NCBI GenBank assembly: GCA_003427395.1
Contig: BFEA01000007.1
Span: forward strand, 5,578,904-5,601,752
Source: Chara braunii
Lineage: Eukaryota > Streptophyta > Charophyceae > Charales > Characeae
Length of the DNA: 22,849 nt
Direction of reading: 5' to 3'
Shown here: piece after piece, positions 8,995-18,075 of the stretch
How positions within the stretch are numbered: position 1 is the stretch's first letter
Layout: every line of letters starts with the position of its first letter
Position numbers and translations under genes: made by a program
The notes under the pieces: model-generated
The model's database searches: none
Seen by the model: the letters and a program-made list of their open reading frames with translations, nothing else
Told to the model about the DNA's origin: nothing

Positions 8995-9145
8995 ACTGAA
9001 TAGCATTTGAAAGTTGTTTTGAATACTGTTTTGAATGTTGTTCTGAGTATTGTTTTGAATGTTATTCCGGATACTGTTCTGAGTGCGGCTCTTAGTACTA
9101 TCTGAGTATTTGCTTAAGTATTATCTGAGTACTGTCTGAGTATTG
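8995..9145 (-). repeat. 12-bp minisatellite, coding for [IT]-Q-N-[NS] in the adjacent frame
   Basis: On + the units read TGTTTTGAATAC, TGTTTTGAATGT, TGTTCTGAGTAT and so on, starting at 9015, for about eleven units with the later ones at 11 bp. On minus, in the same frame as the 8173-8952 reading frame, codons 9120 to 8995 are open and encode Ile/Thr-Gln-Asn-Asn/Ser repeats. The frame is bounded by TAA at 9121-9123 and by TAG at 8992-8994. Confidence 0.75.
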
Positions 9146-9256
9146 AGTCACTGAGTCGTTATTTCACATGTCATCACACTTCAAAAGATGTTGCACTCTG
9201 TTGCTATTCAAAACTGATAGAGTTTCCTGAAGATGGTGATTCGAGCACAGCCAAGC

Positions 9257-9529
9257 TCATACAAGCTCCGCCCTGGCCTGTTCAATAGTTTCTAAAGTCG
9301 AACTGATGTTGTGCAGTTTTCCTTCAAGCTCGTAGAAATAAATCACATACTCGACAAATTTCCTGTAACCAGCCATCTGAACCGCATGCTCTCTTTGGGT
9401 TTGCTGGTGCAACTTCATATCTAAGCACGCCTCTTCTTCCCATCCCTCACCCTTGTTTCTGACTAGTGAACACTTCAACACTAGAATCTCGTCATCCCCC
9501 ATAGTTCCTGCAGGCGCCAGGGCTGTCAA
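9257..9529 (-). CDS. Hypothetical minus-strand frame, possible upstream exon
   Basis: A 90-codon open frame on minus. The first ATG is at about residue 10 (context after CCTGCAG-GAACT). The product is charged and helical-looking (a QQTQREHAVQ to VEYVIYFYELEGKL stretch). It has no recognised family. It lies upstream of, and on the same strand as, the 8173-8952 frame, so both could be exons of one gene with the minisatellite between. A donor-like TT-GTATGA sits at its 3' end but is a weak match. It could equally be a chance frame. Confidence 0.25.
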   Translation of the reverse strand: MTALAPAGTMGDDEILVLKCSLVRNKGEGWEEEACLDMKLHQQTQREHAVQMAGYRKFVEYVIYFYELEGKLHNISSTLETIEQARAELV

Positions 9530-12500
9530 TAACTTTTAGGGTTTGTCAAGTGGGATGTCAAAGTTAGAACTGAGACGTCTGTGGTTGGGTTATCAGTCGT
9601 ATTACCAAAGTCCCTCAATAGGAAGCTACTCATTGATAATCTTCCTCTGCCACTACGTGCTCTGAACCGGCCACTGTATAGTTTTCATGCTCGGTGCTCC
9701 GTGCTAGTAGACCCTCCTTGATATTTTGCCCTTAGTGCACGACAAGGCGGGTCCCGTTTTGACGACGCTTAAACCCCAACATGCACGAGTTTTTCTAAGC
9801 ATCCACACCTAACTGATATTCAGATCTAGAGCCAAAACTGATCTTTTACTCACTCCTGCGAGTAGATTGGTCCGTGCATACAGTATAAGGTAACTCATAG
9901 TCATCAGACAAACTCAGCACAGATATCTCATAAATTGTTGTTCATCGTGCTATGAGCTAGAAACTGCACGAATCACAATTCTTTCGCTCTGTAACCCTTG
10001 CGCAATTAGACGGCCCGAATCATACAAGTCCTGCGTCCGAGGAATGTTAAGTAAAATGTCAACTGAGTAGTGGAAATAAGCTCCCCTTTGTCAGTCCCAG
10101 CGTGGTGATTATCCAGTGGCTGGACAGTCAGTCACTGTTCCACTCGGAGGGCTGATCACCTCACGACTGAACAATCTGACGTGATCCCAGTCACGAAGTC
10201 TCGCTAGACTGGGAACATGACCTTAACTCATGCGTTTTGGCCAGTGAGTGAAGCAAGTAGTGGCAGCCTACTGTCGTGAGCACAACAAATTGCAAAGGTG
10301 CTACTCGGTCAGACACATAACGAGAAGTCCGACTTCCAAAAAAAAATTGTCAAAACGTTGCTCACTCAAAAACACCCGGAGATGTCACATCACACATGTC
10401 ACTCTCGTACATCTCTTTGATTTGCGGAGAAATACGTTTTCAATCCCCTTTTCCCTTCTCCCTTTACTCATATGAACTAAAACAAGGGCACTGCCTAATC
10501 AACGACATACCTCAATAACTGAGTAGCTAGTCTCCGTCAAGCAAATACTTCACCAGCAGATAAGTAACTTTCTTTAGCATCACTCCCCTCTTGCTCATCG
10601 AACAAAGGCATAGAGGAGCAAGCACTAAGAGGACAGGTTGTCATAGCCGTTAAACCTTTGATATTGCAAGAAGGAGAAGAACACTTGACAGAGTACAAAA
10701 TGGGAGAATGATAATCAGCACCTACACACGTGGGGGGGGGGGGTCTATACAAGATCAAAGCCAATCCGACGGATCTCACCTTCGTCTCATATGTTATAGA
10801 CGTTACAAATGACAACTCACTGTTTTCTCCCCAACATTTTAACGAGTGTAGGAACAGTTATTAAAGCTTTTCCGAAAATGCTTGGTCGAGGCCACTAATT
10901 AGCAACTCCATCAATCCCTGACCACGACACTCATACACACTTAACTGTTATTGCCCCTCTAGTCCCCCTGTTAAGGCTCTGTCGTAACATCCCTTCAATA
11001 TCAATAGCAACTGGTGCATAAAGCTCATACCAACTTTCGTTACATACCTCGTTCATTCAATCCCTCAGCCTGGTTTCAATCAATGAACTCACTAATCAAT
11101 GATCATTTCTTCCCATCCTTAACTTGTGGATAACTCTTGATAGTCAGTGACCCACCGTAGTGTGATCGGACTGAAGACTGACTGTACTAAGTGGGGATAA
11201 CGACGATTAGTGATCCCGCTCAGATATGTACAATGCACAGAATACGAGTAAACTCAGAGTTCCCTCAAGAGGCTTCATACCTGCCACTCGCAAAAGAGTG
11301 TAAAAACGGCTGATGTAGAACGAGGGCCGAAAGTAGAGATGACCCAACATCAAGATTGAGGCACACCAGGCTACAGAGCAGACAAGGTCAAGAAAGGGGC
11401 GTTTATCGAGCCTTCTCTTCTCGGCGTTGTTCTCAAATGAAAGCCCCCCCTTTTTCCCTTGCTAACCACAGAACACCGCTCGTGTCTGCTTTGAGCGCGT
11501 CCAGTCCTTTGCTCTCAGTTTCGCAGCTGCTGCAAGTAAGAAGGCTTCTTACTAACAAGACTGAGAGCCTGCTTGAGCACTGCCCCCCACATTTTATTAA
11601 CAAAATCACTCTCTTGCATATCAACTCTCTCCGCTTTTGCGGTGCCCTCCCCCAGAAGGGTCATCGTTCAGTATCGCCTTAGTTCGAACAGTAATTGCCA
11701 GCTGAAATCTTCTAGAGGGCTAAGTCTAACGTGCCTATTCACATTCCCGGACGTAGTGACTCAGACTGGAAAAGAAGCGCAGGCTCCAAAGGGCTTTACG
11801 ATCTCTATTTCCAGAGTCGGAAGGTATCACCCACTGCACACAGAGGTGACACTTTGCACGCGCCTCAAATTTAGTCGCCCTACAAAAAACTGAGGGCAAC
11901 ACAACTCGCTAGAACAGACTGCAGTGGTAAGGCAGGGACCATCAGTACGAGTAGTGACACTTGTTCATGATCGTCTTCGCAGCGTCGTCATGCATCTAGC
12001 ATCTTCCACTTACTTATACTCAGACCTCCTCCCCCTTCATCGTCGCGAAGTCCTCTTTCATGAATGTTGACATCAACGGAGGGTCGTGCACGTAACCCTC
12101 GTTTTCCCTCTCTCCCTCTCGGCTGTCAATCTTGTCATCTCCCTCGCGATGTCGTCACGAGGCTACCGTCATGGGCTCATCAGCCCAACCGACCCTCACT
12201 CTCTCTCTCTTGACCATCCCATGCACTATTCTCGTAACTACCTCGTTTTCGTTTTGCCAACGCGCTTCCTCTCTACCGCCACTGCACCAAGGATGGCGAA
12301 CAGTAGCCAGCTTACGAAAAGCAGTAGGACGACCTTGTGATGCCGTCAACAACGACTCTCAAGCACATGGAGTGCATACGAAGTCCAACTTTCTCTCTCC
12401 CTAGCACGCTCACATACGCTCCGAGTAACTGACCACCCGCGTGTAACCACGCATTGTCCGCATGTTGTATACTCGTAGTAGCATCTCCCCGCCTACCCGT

Positions 12501-13018
12501 CTTCGGGAGGTTGCTGCACAGATCGCAGTCTCGCGGTACTCCAGGAGATGGAAGATGACGCAATTCTTTAACCAAACCCCACTCAGAGTCCACGAAGAAG
12601 GGGATGATCTCACTCTCCTGGCCAGTCGAGGTTGACGTTCATCCTGGCTCACCGTCGTTTTGGGGCCCTCTCTGCATGAGTATTGACTTTTCCTCTCGAT
12701 CGCCACCGCCCGAGTGTCTCTCCCTCTCTCTCTGCAACTTTTGACCATGCCACGCGTAGACAGTACACTCACACATACTCACTCGTAATCCAAACTCTAA
12801 ACGTGACAGCCTGGCCGCCCTTCACTGCATGCCCACGTCACGCCACGCTCTGCTCGCTCACTATATCCCTTCTTTTGTTGACTTTCTTCACACATGTTGC
12901 CTGTCCGTCCATACTGGCACCTCCCTCTCTCTCAACTGCCTCGTGCATACCATCCCCCACTGCTCACACACAGACTGTTTTTTTTTTCCCCCGCTGACCT
13001 TGGAGCCCCCTTCCTTTT
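9530..13018. other. Gene-free intergenic stretch
   Basis: Several reading frames of 60-120 codons exist on both strands, but none shows a domain, a conserved block or consistent protein-like composition. A run of 12 G lies at 10732-10743. From about 12000 the + strand becomes C/T-rich with short TCTC runs (12190-12210, 12716-12735) and a T run at 12979-12988. I see no tRNA, rRNA or LTR here. Confidence 0.5.
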
Positions 13019-13425
13019 TCACACGTGTCTCTTTCCCCTGCTCTTCTTCTCACTTGTCCCGCGGCCTCTGGGCACCGGTTGTCGCGAGCTGGCCTCGGGT
13101 CCGCCCTCCACATCTTGCGCCAGAGGGTGGTTCCTACGAACCTGGTCCGGCCTATTCCAGGACTGCAGACAGGTCTCCCGATCACTGGCCTCACTTTCTG
13201 CCTCTGAATCACGGTCCAGGTGTTGTTGTTCGCTTTCCACTGTATCTATCGAGGTCCCCGCGTCCAGGTAAGAAACAGTCACCTTTAATTCGTCGGTAAC
13301 CCCGTCTCTCCTGCATCTCCTCTCCGCTCTATCCCTGGTCTCCGTAATCGCCAGCTGTTGTCTCCGATCATCCCTCATCTCTCTTTCTCTTCCCCCTTCA
13401 ACATTAACCTTCAGTTTCACCTCTC
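13019..13425 (-). pseudogene. Downstream half of a minus-strand reading frame split by element 2
   Basis: On minus the frame is open from the element 2 boundary at 13425 to TGA at 13019-13021. The product is highly charged (Arg, Glu, Asp), with an acidic Ser/Asp/Glu stretch (DSEAESEASDRE) and a basic C-terminus, typical of a disordered region. No family is recognised. Removing element 2 and one copy of the 4-bp flanking repeat joins it in frame to 21915-22083, giving 191 open codons. That continuity suggests, but does not prove, that the insertion hit a coding exon in antisense orientation. The real gene may have introns. Confidence 0.45.
13422..13425. repeat. Left target-site duplication TCTC of element 2
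   Basis: TCTC directly precedes the LTR start TGCAG and matches the four bases after the 3' LTR (21911-21914). Ty3/gypsy duplications are usually 4-6 bp. At five bases the match fails (CTCTC versus TCTCC). The word is low-complexity, so support is moderate; it is raised by the frame continuity across the empty site. Confidence 0.6.
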
Positions 13426-13968
13426 TGCAGTAATTCGTGTCCATCAAGGTCTGTACGGGGCCCAGACCCGCCCCAGGCCACGCAGAACTTACTATTCTGC
13501 GTTGGGCTGTGTGACCCGGCACTGCCCAGGCCCAGACTGCTGCGTCCGGCTGTGAGACCGAACGCTGTAGATGGAAATTCAAAGGTCAAAGTCCACTGTA
13601 GAGTCAAAGGTACCATGCACAGGCCCTTGGCCAGATACACTCACTTGTGATGTGCAGGTACCCAGACAACATCGAGGCCAAAGAAGATTCGGTTTCAGTA
13701 TAATCTGAGCCCTCGTCTGTATCGAGATCTGGACGACTGAGGGAGGCAGCATCCGGGGCTCAGCCCCCGAGTCAACAGTACATAAGGACTGACTCCCCGG
13801 TATTTGATTCATTCAGTCGCGTCAATGCTGACTTTCTACTTTGACGACAGCGCTGGCTCTATGTTGAGACGCTGGATGGACGCTGGCTTCTGGCTGGCAC
13901 TTGTGAAATACGGCGGCGTGCTGCTTGCCAGACATGCTGGCTGGCTTGCTCGTCTACTTGGTATGCTG

Positions 13969-14014
13969 ACGTGGCAGCTGCCACGTGCTGCTGCTGACGT
14001 GGCCGCTGCCACGT
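13969..14014 (+). promoter_or_regulatory. Paired ACGTGGC palindromes in U3
   Basis: ACGTGGCAGCTGCCACGT (13969-13986) is a perfect 18-bp palindrome and is intact in the 3' LTR (21439-21456). A second dyad, ACGTGGC-CGCT-GCCACGT, occupies 13997-14014; in the 3' LTR only its 4-bp loop differs. Both half-sites belong to the GCTGACGTGGC word that also fills the leader. ACGT-core sites of this kind bind plant bZIP proteins as dimers. The position immediately before the TATA-like sequence suggests promoter elements. Confidence 0.65.
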
Positions 14015-14020
14015 ATATTT
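14014..14020 (+). promoter_or_regulatory. TATA-like box of the LTR promoter
   Basis: TATATTT follows the second ACGTGGC dyad directly and is identical in the 3' LTR (21484-21490). Transcription would start roughly 25-35 bp downstream. Other TATA-like words (TACATAAG near 13780; TTATATTA near 14336, which is absent from the 3' LTR) are possible alternatives. Confidence 0.45.
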
Positions 14021-14161
14021 CATGCTGATGTGGCGGCTACATTGGAGAGATACAGCTGTTCTGATTCATCGTACTCAGGAGGTGATCACGACTGTGGAAA
14101 GAGCAGAGATACGTACCTCTTGAGGTTGATGATGCTCCAGCGCTAATGACGGTCTATTGAT

Positions 14162-14175
14162 GTGCCACGTGGCAC
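14162..14175 (+). promoter_or_regulatory. Perfect 14-bp G-box palindrome GTGCCACGTGGCAC
   Basis: It is a perfect palindrome around the CACGTG G-box. It is unchanged in the 3' LTR (21638-21651), although diverged bases lie just upstream. It lies downstream of the proposed TATA box, so in the transcribed R/U5 part if that box is used. Confidence 0.6.
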
Positions 14176-14437
14176 TCTGAGGAGAACTTCAGATATCGTT
14201 CCAATCATTGATGCTGAGGGGGCGACATTGTGAGGGAAGCCCGAAGAGGAAGTGGGCGCAATATTCTTCTCCACCCTCTAAGTCTATCTTCCCAACCTCT
14301 TGCTTATTCGTCTGTGTATGATTATCCATCTCTCCTTATATTAAGTAACGATTTCAACTATTGATATTTCAGTTGGTTGACGACTTGTGGACTTGCATTA
14401 TCAACGAGTGTCATCACGACTTGGGTTCATTACAATT

Positions 14438-14449
14438 TAGTATCAGAGC
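14438..14449 (+). other. Primer-binding site of element 2 (initiator tRNA-Met)
   Basis: TAGTATCAGAGC lies three bases after the 5' LTR end and matches the plant initiator-Met PBS TGGTATCAGAGC at 11 of 12 positions. The sole mismatch is G to A at position 2. Confidence 0.85.
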
Positions 14450-14671
14450 TGAACTCCTGATCGAAGTACGACGACGAAGATTGACGAAGTTGATGACGAA
14501 GACCGCACGCGCGCGCGCCAGTTGGCGCCAGGTAAGTTGAGGGTGACGTGTCTTGGTGCGACCGTGTTGTCGCGCGCGTTTATTAACGCGATCTAGACAG
14601 TCGAGCACGCATCCTCGGAAGAAGACACCCGCGTGCTGAAGAAGAAGACCAAGGTGGCAGGGCCAGAGATC

Positions 14672-15059
14672 TGACGTGGCAGTCTGGATACCGATCACGC
14701 GATATACAGCCAGGATCGTGACGCTGACTCACAACACTGCTGACGTGGCACATGATGTGTCACGTCCCAGGGATCTGCAGCTGACGTGGCATACTGCTGC
14801 GATACTGACAGCAAGCAAATCCCTCCAGGTGCTGACGTGGCCTGATGATATTGTGATAGGCTGACGTGGCACCACCGTAACTGCCTGGAAAGACTGCTGA
14901 CGTGGCAGTAGAGGGCCGCCGCGTTTGCGAATGAGTGCCCTCCTGCTGACGTGGCATTGAGAATTTGACTGCTCGATGAACCAAGGCTGTGACAGAAGAC
15001 AAATCAGAGTTGCTAACGTGGCACCCCATCTGTTGATTGATTCAGGGGTGACACGTGGC
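14672..15059 (+). repeat. Nine dispersed TGCTGACGTGGCA sites in the element 2 leader
   Basis: All nine have the same orientation: TGACGTGGC starts at 14672, 14741, 14782, 14833, 14862, 14898 and 14947, with the variant TAACGTGGC at 15014 and ACGTGGC at 15053. Spacing is 29-69 bp, and the spacers are not repeated, so this is a cluster of sites rather than a tandem satellite. Most sites extend to CTGCTGACGTGGCA. The word is the reverse complement of the element 1 array unit. Confidence 0.9.
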
Positions 15060-15483
15060 GGTACGTGTGTGCCTAAGTGAGGAAGTACATTCTGATGATA
15101 ACGGCGGTACGGTTGATTGCATAGTTGTAGTGCCAACTGTCGAATGGGGTGTTGATTGCATGGTTGGGACTGACGCAGGGAAAAAAGGGGGCTAATGTAT
15201 TGTCTGTTTGATGTTGGCTTACTTACCTTGTGTCAATTATTGTCTTGTGTTGTGCATACTCACTTGTGTTGTATCTGTTCACGGGCCTGACGTAGTACCT
15301 GTCCACTTAGGACGTCATCACATAGAACAATAACAGAACAACAAAGTTAGATATAGGAATCAGAGGTAGATTGAGTTGTTCTTTTCCTTTGGCTACTAGG
15401 AAATCTTGCTGTGAAAGGAAGCGGCCGTGGAATTTATTATTGTTTAAATTAGCTATTTATTGTGCGGCAAACGCTAATACAGG
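15060..15483 (+). other. Remaining leader before gag, no motif sites
   Basis: AT-richer, non-coding sequence inside the putative intron, containing TTGTCTTGTGTTGTG-type GT-rich words near 15237-15275. I see no further ACGTGG sites or reading frame. Confidence 0.5.
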
Positions 15484-17205
15484 ATGTATCATTTCTGGAA
15501 ATGTTTGAAACTCTCACTGTTCACACGTTTCATCCCACTCCTCTTCTATCCTATTTCAGTGCATTTTGCGGTAGATGATGAACAACGTGATCCACGAACC
15601 AAACAGCAAGTTGAGGAAAGACAGAAAACCTTGCTTGCTCGGTTGGCTCAGATTGAGACTGAACTCCGTGAGACCGCACCAGAGGCTGAGTCTGAAATCC
15701 GCAAAGTTTATGATCTCAAAGCATTGAAAACTGCCATTGAAACTGTCGTAACAAGGACAGATGTCCTGGGTGTTCAAGGCATACTGATCAAGTGCAGAAA
15801 GGCACTTGATGATTTTGTGATGGGACAATTTGCTGAAATTGGGAACAGACAGGAGACAAAAGAAAGAATAACGGTTTCTGAAGATGCCGTGGATGAAAAC
15901 ATCAGACAACTTGATGAGGCACTCGAAAGAGAGGAAAGAAAGAAAGAAGAAATGAAGAAAGAAAGAGAAAGAAATACACAGCAAGAAAGGAAAGTACAGG
16001 AAATCAGACAGCATGTCTCTATTTCTCAGTTGGTGACTTACCTTGCACACCTGGAAATGAAAATTGACCAACATAGCATTCGGATGGATGAGTTGACCGT
16101 GGGACTACAGGCAATCACGAATTTGGTCAAAGGAAAGAATAGGATAACCGAGGAAGACAATACTGAGAAAGAAAAGAAACCAGGAAAGTTAATGGGAGAT
16201 GCTATCAAGGCACTCGGGGGAGAAACGCAGAAGCCCAAAGAAAAGAAAGGGGAACCTTCGAGTCCACCTTCAAGTCCGCCTTCAAGTCATCCTTCGAGTC
16301 CGCGTTCGGGACCGCCGAAGTCTCCCAAAGGAAAGAAGGACCCCACCTCACAGCCTGAGAAACCGCAGAGAAGAGAGAAGATTAAAATGAAATTGCCTTT
16401 TACTTTTTGTAATAAGAAGGACGAAAACTTGCTTCTATGGATAGTTAAGATCCAAACATATGTTGGAACAGCCCCTGTCGAGGAGCCATTCCAGGTTGCT
16501 TTCTCAACGTCTTGCTTGGGAGGGGAAGCTAAAGAATGGGTACTGGCGGAAGCTAATGCCGCCAGATTTGAAGATATTGGTGAGTGGGCTGGAACGCTGA
16601 CCTTGAAACAGTTCCTTGCCAAGATCAAGGAACGTTTCTTGGACAAGACTACGGCCGATAAGGCCTTTGACCAACTTACCTCGATTGGTCAAAAGCATTG
16701 GACCTCAGTAGAGTCTTTGTCACGGGAAGTCGACCGGTTGCTGCAGGTTCCAGGATTGAACCTGCAAGACAACCAAATCCTGTATATCTACTCCCGTGCT
16801 TTGCCTGGGCCTATTCGAGGACAGCTTGTGGCAAAATCCAAATCAGGTAAGTATAAGTACAGGCAATTTCGGGATTTGGCTCTCCAACGAGAGCAAATGA
16901 CATCTCAGGTCAAGAACACTTATGCATCTGTGGTGAAGCATGGTGGTGGTGGTGGTGGTGGTGTAGGTTATAGAAAGCGTGTACTTTGGCGTCAGAAGCG
17001 CCAGGACCACACCCTTGTCGTCTTTGACGACGAAACTGTGGAAAGGTGGCCATTGGAGGCCGAGGGTGTGGGAAACAGCAGTGATTCCGCGAAGGGGGAA
17101 GTCACTGCTGCCGTGGTCAACAAGGGAGGACCACGACCGCCAGGAAAGAAGAAGAGACCACGCTCCTTTCCCGAGCATCCCGGCATTGCGGCAGGGAAAC
17201 CTTAG
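15484..17205 (+). pseudogene. Gag of element 2, matrix/coiled-coil, linker and capsid
   Basis: This Gag polyprotein forms the particle. The frame is open from ATG 15484, but its first 25 residues are hydrophobic because they translate the pyrimidine tract before the proposed splice acceptor. The credible protein begins around 15560. In residues counted from 15484: helical segments about 35-60 and 115-180 (Glu/Arg/Lys-rich coiled coil), a Ser-Pro repeat linker about 258-290, a capsid core of the retrotransposon gag type about 305-472 (blocks LLLWIVKIQTYVG and FLAKIKERFLDKTTADKA), then an in-frame (GGT)n poly-Gly at about 485-492. TAG at 17203-17205 cuts it just before the zinc knuckle. Confidence 0.85.
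16941..16964 (+). repeat. (TGG)n microsatellite coding for poly-Gly in Gag
   Basis: Eight GGT codons in a row follow the capsid and extend the linker by a Gly run. The repeat is in frame, so its length can vary without a frameshift. Confidence 0.85.
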
Positions 17206-17343
17206 GAGAAAATGGGAATAACACAGGACACGTGGCAAGAAAGACTGAACAATGCGCACTGTCTGAAGTGTGGCGTTGCTGGGCACGTAATTGCGTGGTG
17301 CCCACTCATTCGAAATAAGAACCTAAAAGGGAGCAGCCAGTAG
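17206..17343 (+). pseudogene. Gag C-terminal zinc knuckle of element 2, after a TAG
   Basis: In the same frame as the capsid, 17260-17301 encodes Cys-Leu-Lys-Cys-Gly-Val-Ala-Gly-His-Val-Ile-Ala-Trp-Cys, a complete CX2CX4HX4C nucleocapsid knuckle for RNA binding. It is separated from the capsid by the TAG at 17203 and ends at TAG 17341-17343. Continuation into protease requires a change to the third frame within 17316-17343. Confidence 0.85.
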
Positions 17344-18072
17344 GAGTAGCATCTGCTCCTACTGAGTCTAAGGGTTTGGACCAGGTTGAAGGTACTAACC
17401 CTTCCAACCCTTCGACTCACACGGCAGAGGATGGTTCTTCTTCGGCCCATCGTCCAGAACACCCTGAAACTGTCTTATGTTCTGTCTCTCTGGACGACTC
17501 TCTTGATGAGCTTGGTAACGAGTTGCTAGCATTACGAAGCTCATGGGCTAAGAAAGCAAAGTCTAAGGGTGACCTACTACTCGCGGATGTAGAGATTGCA
17601 CGCACAAGTGTAGGTGCACTACTAGACTCAGGATCCACGCGATCCTACATTTCCGAGAAGGCAATTCGTAAGTTACATCTCGGAATGAAGGTGAAAACTT
17701 TATCTTGACCTATCACGTTTGTTCTTGCGGACAAAAGCACGATTACTGTCTCGCAATACGTTGATCGTGTTAAATGTTGGTTTCACACGCGGGAAGGTAA
17801 GAAAATTTTACACGAGGTATATTTTCTTATCAAGAAAAACCTTCCCTTTGACTTGATTCTGGGTATGGATTGGCACGAGGAAGCCAACCCAAACATTAAG
17901 TTCAGAGAAAAGGTTGTGCAACTGCGAGACGCACAATCTGAACTAAAGGCCATCAAGTTGTATCACAAGTCTGGCTCTGAACTTGTCTTTTTGTTGTATG
18001 AGTTATCCGGCTTTCCGATCGATGGTTGCAAAGAAGAAATTGGAACAGGAAGTTATGATGGTACTCGTGAAA
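17319..18072 (+). pseudogene. Aspartic protease of element 2
   Basis: The retropepsin-like domain has its active site Asp-Ser-Gly at 17625-17633, within ALLDSGSTRSYIS, and this looks intact. The second block, LILGMDW, is at about 17850-17872. TGA at 17706-17708 lies between the two blocks. Upstream, a Ser/Thr/Pro-rich linker (17343-17500) joins it to gag. The protease frame holds to at least 17990. Between about 18010 and 18072 the likely coding frame changes to that of RT, with a TAG at 18073-18075 in the new frame. Confidence 0.85.
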
Positions 18073-18075
18073 TAG

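Larger units (their letters stand above)
13426..14434 (+). repeat. 5' LTR of element 2 (1,009 bp)
   Basis: It starts TGCAGTAATT and ends TTCATTACA, followed after three bases by the PBS. It aligns over its full length with 20894-21910. Both carry ACGTGGC palindromes directly upstream of a TATA-like box at 14014-14020, which would put U3 at roughly 590-620 bp and R plus U5 at about 390 bp. Most copy-to-copy differences where this LTR has C or G and the other T or A lie in CHG context. Confidence 0.93.
14532..15559 (+). other. Putative leader intron of element 2 (1,028 bp)
   Basis: The donor CAG-GTAAGT (exon ends 14531) is an exact consensus. The acceptor is a pyrimidine-rich tract from 15527 ending in CTATTTCAG (15551-15559). 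Conserved-looking Gag sequence begins just after the acceptor. Upstream, ATG at 14493 would give a 13-codon first exon ending exactly at the donor, but it joins Gag one base out of frame. A two-base slip in the CGCGCGCG run (14507-14517) inside that exon would explain this. The whole nine-site motif array lies inside the intron. The splice calls are by eye. Confidence 0.5.

Noticed and set aside
10732-10743. G12 run as a G-quadruplex regulator
   Set aside because: It is a single homopolymer without the separated G tracts of a canonical quadruplex, and no gene is attached.
12829-13299. Overlapping + strand frames of 104-156 codons
   Set aside because: They are Ser/Pro/Leu-rich translations of C/T-rich DNA. 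The minus strand of the same region fits a coding frame better.
13404-13640. Minus-strand frame also present at 20785-21108
   Set aside because: The similarity exists because both are antisense translations of the two LTR copies, not a conserved protein.
15484-15558. N-terminal hydrophobic signal or membrane segment of the element 2 Gag
   Set aside because: The hydrophobic codons come from the pyrimidine tract before a good splice acceptor, so they are probably intronic.
17305-17345. Programmed -1 frameshift between gag and pol of element 2 at CTAAAAGGG
   Set aside because: The heptamer does not fit X-XXY-YYZ in the gag frame, and the element already has other stops and frame breaks, so a simple indel is more likely.
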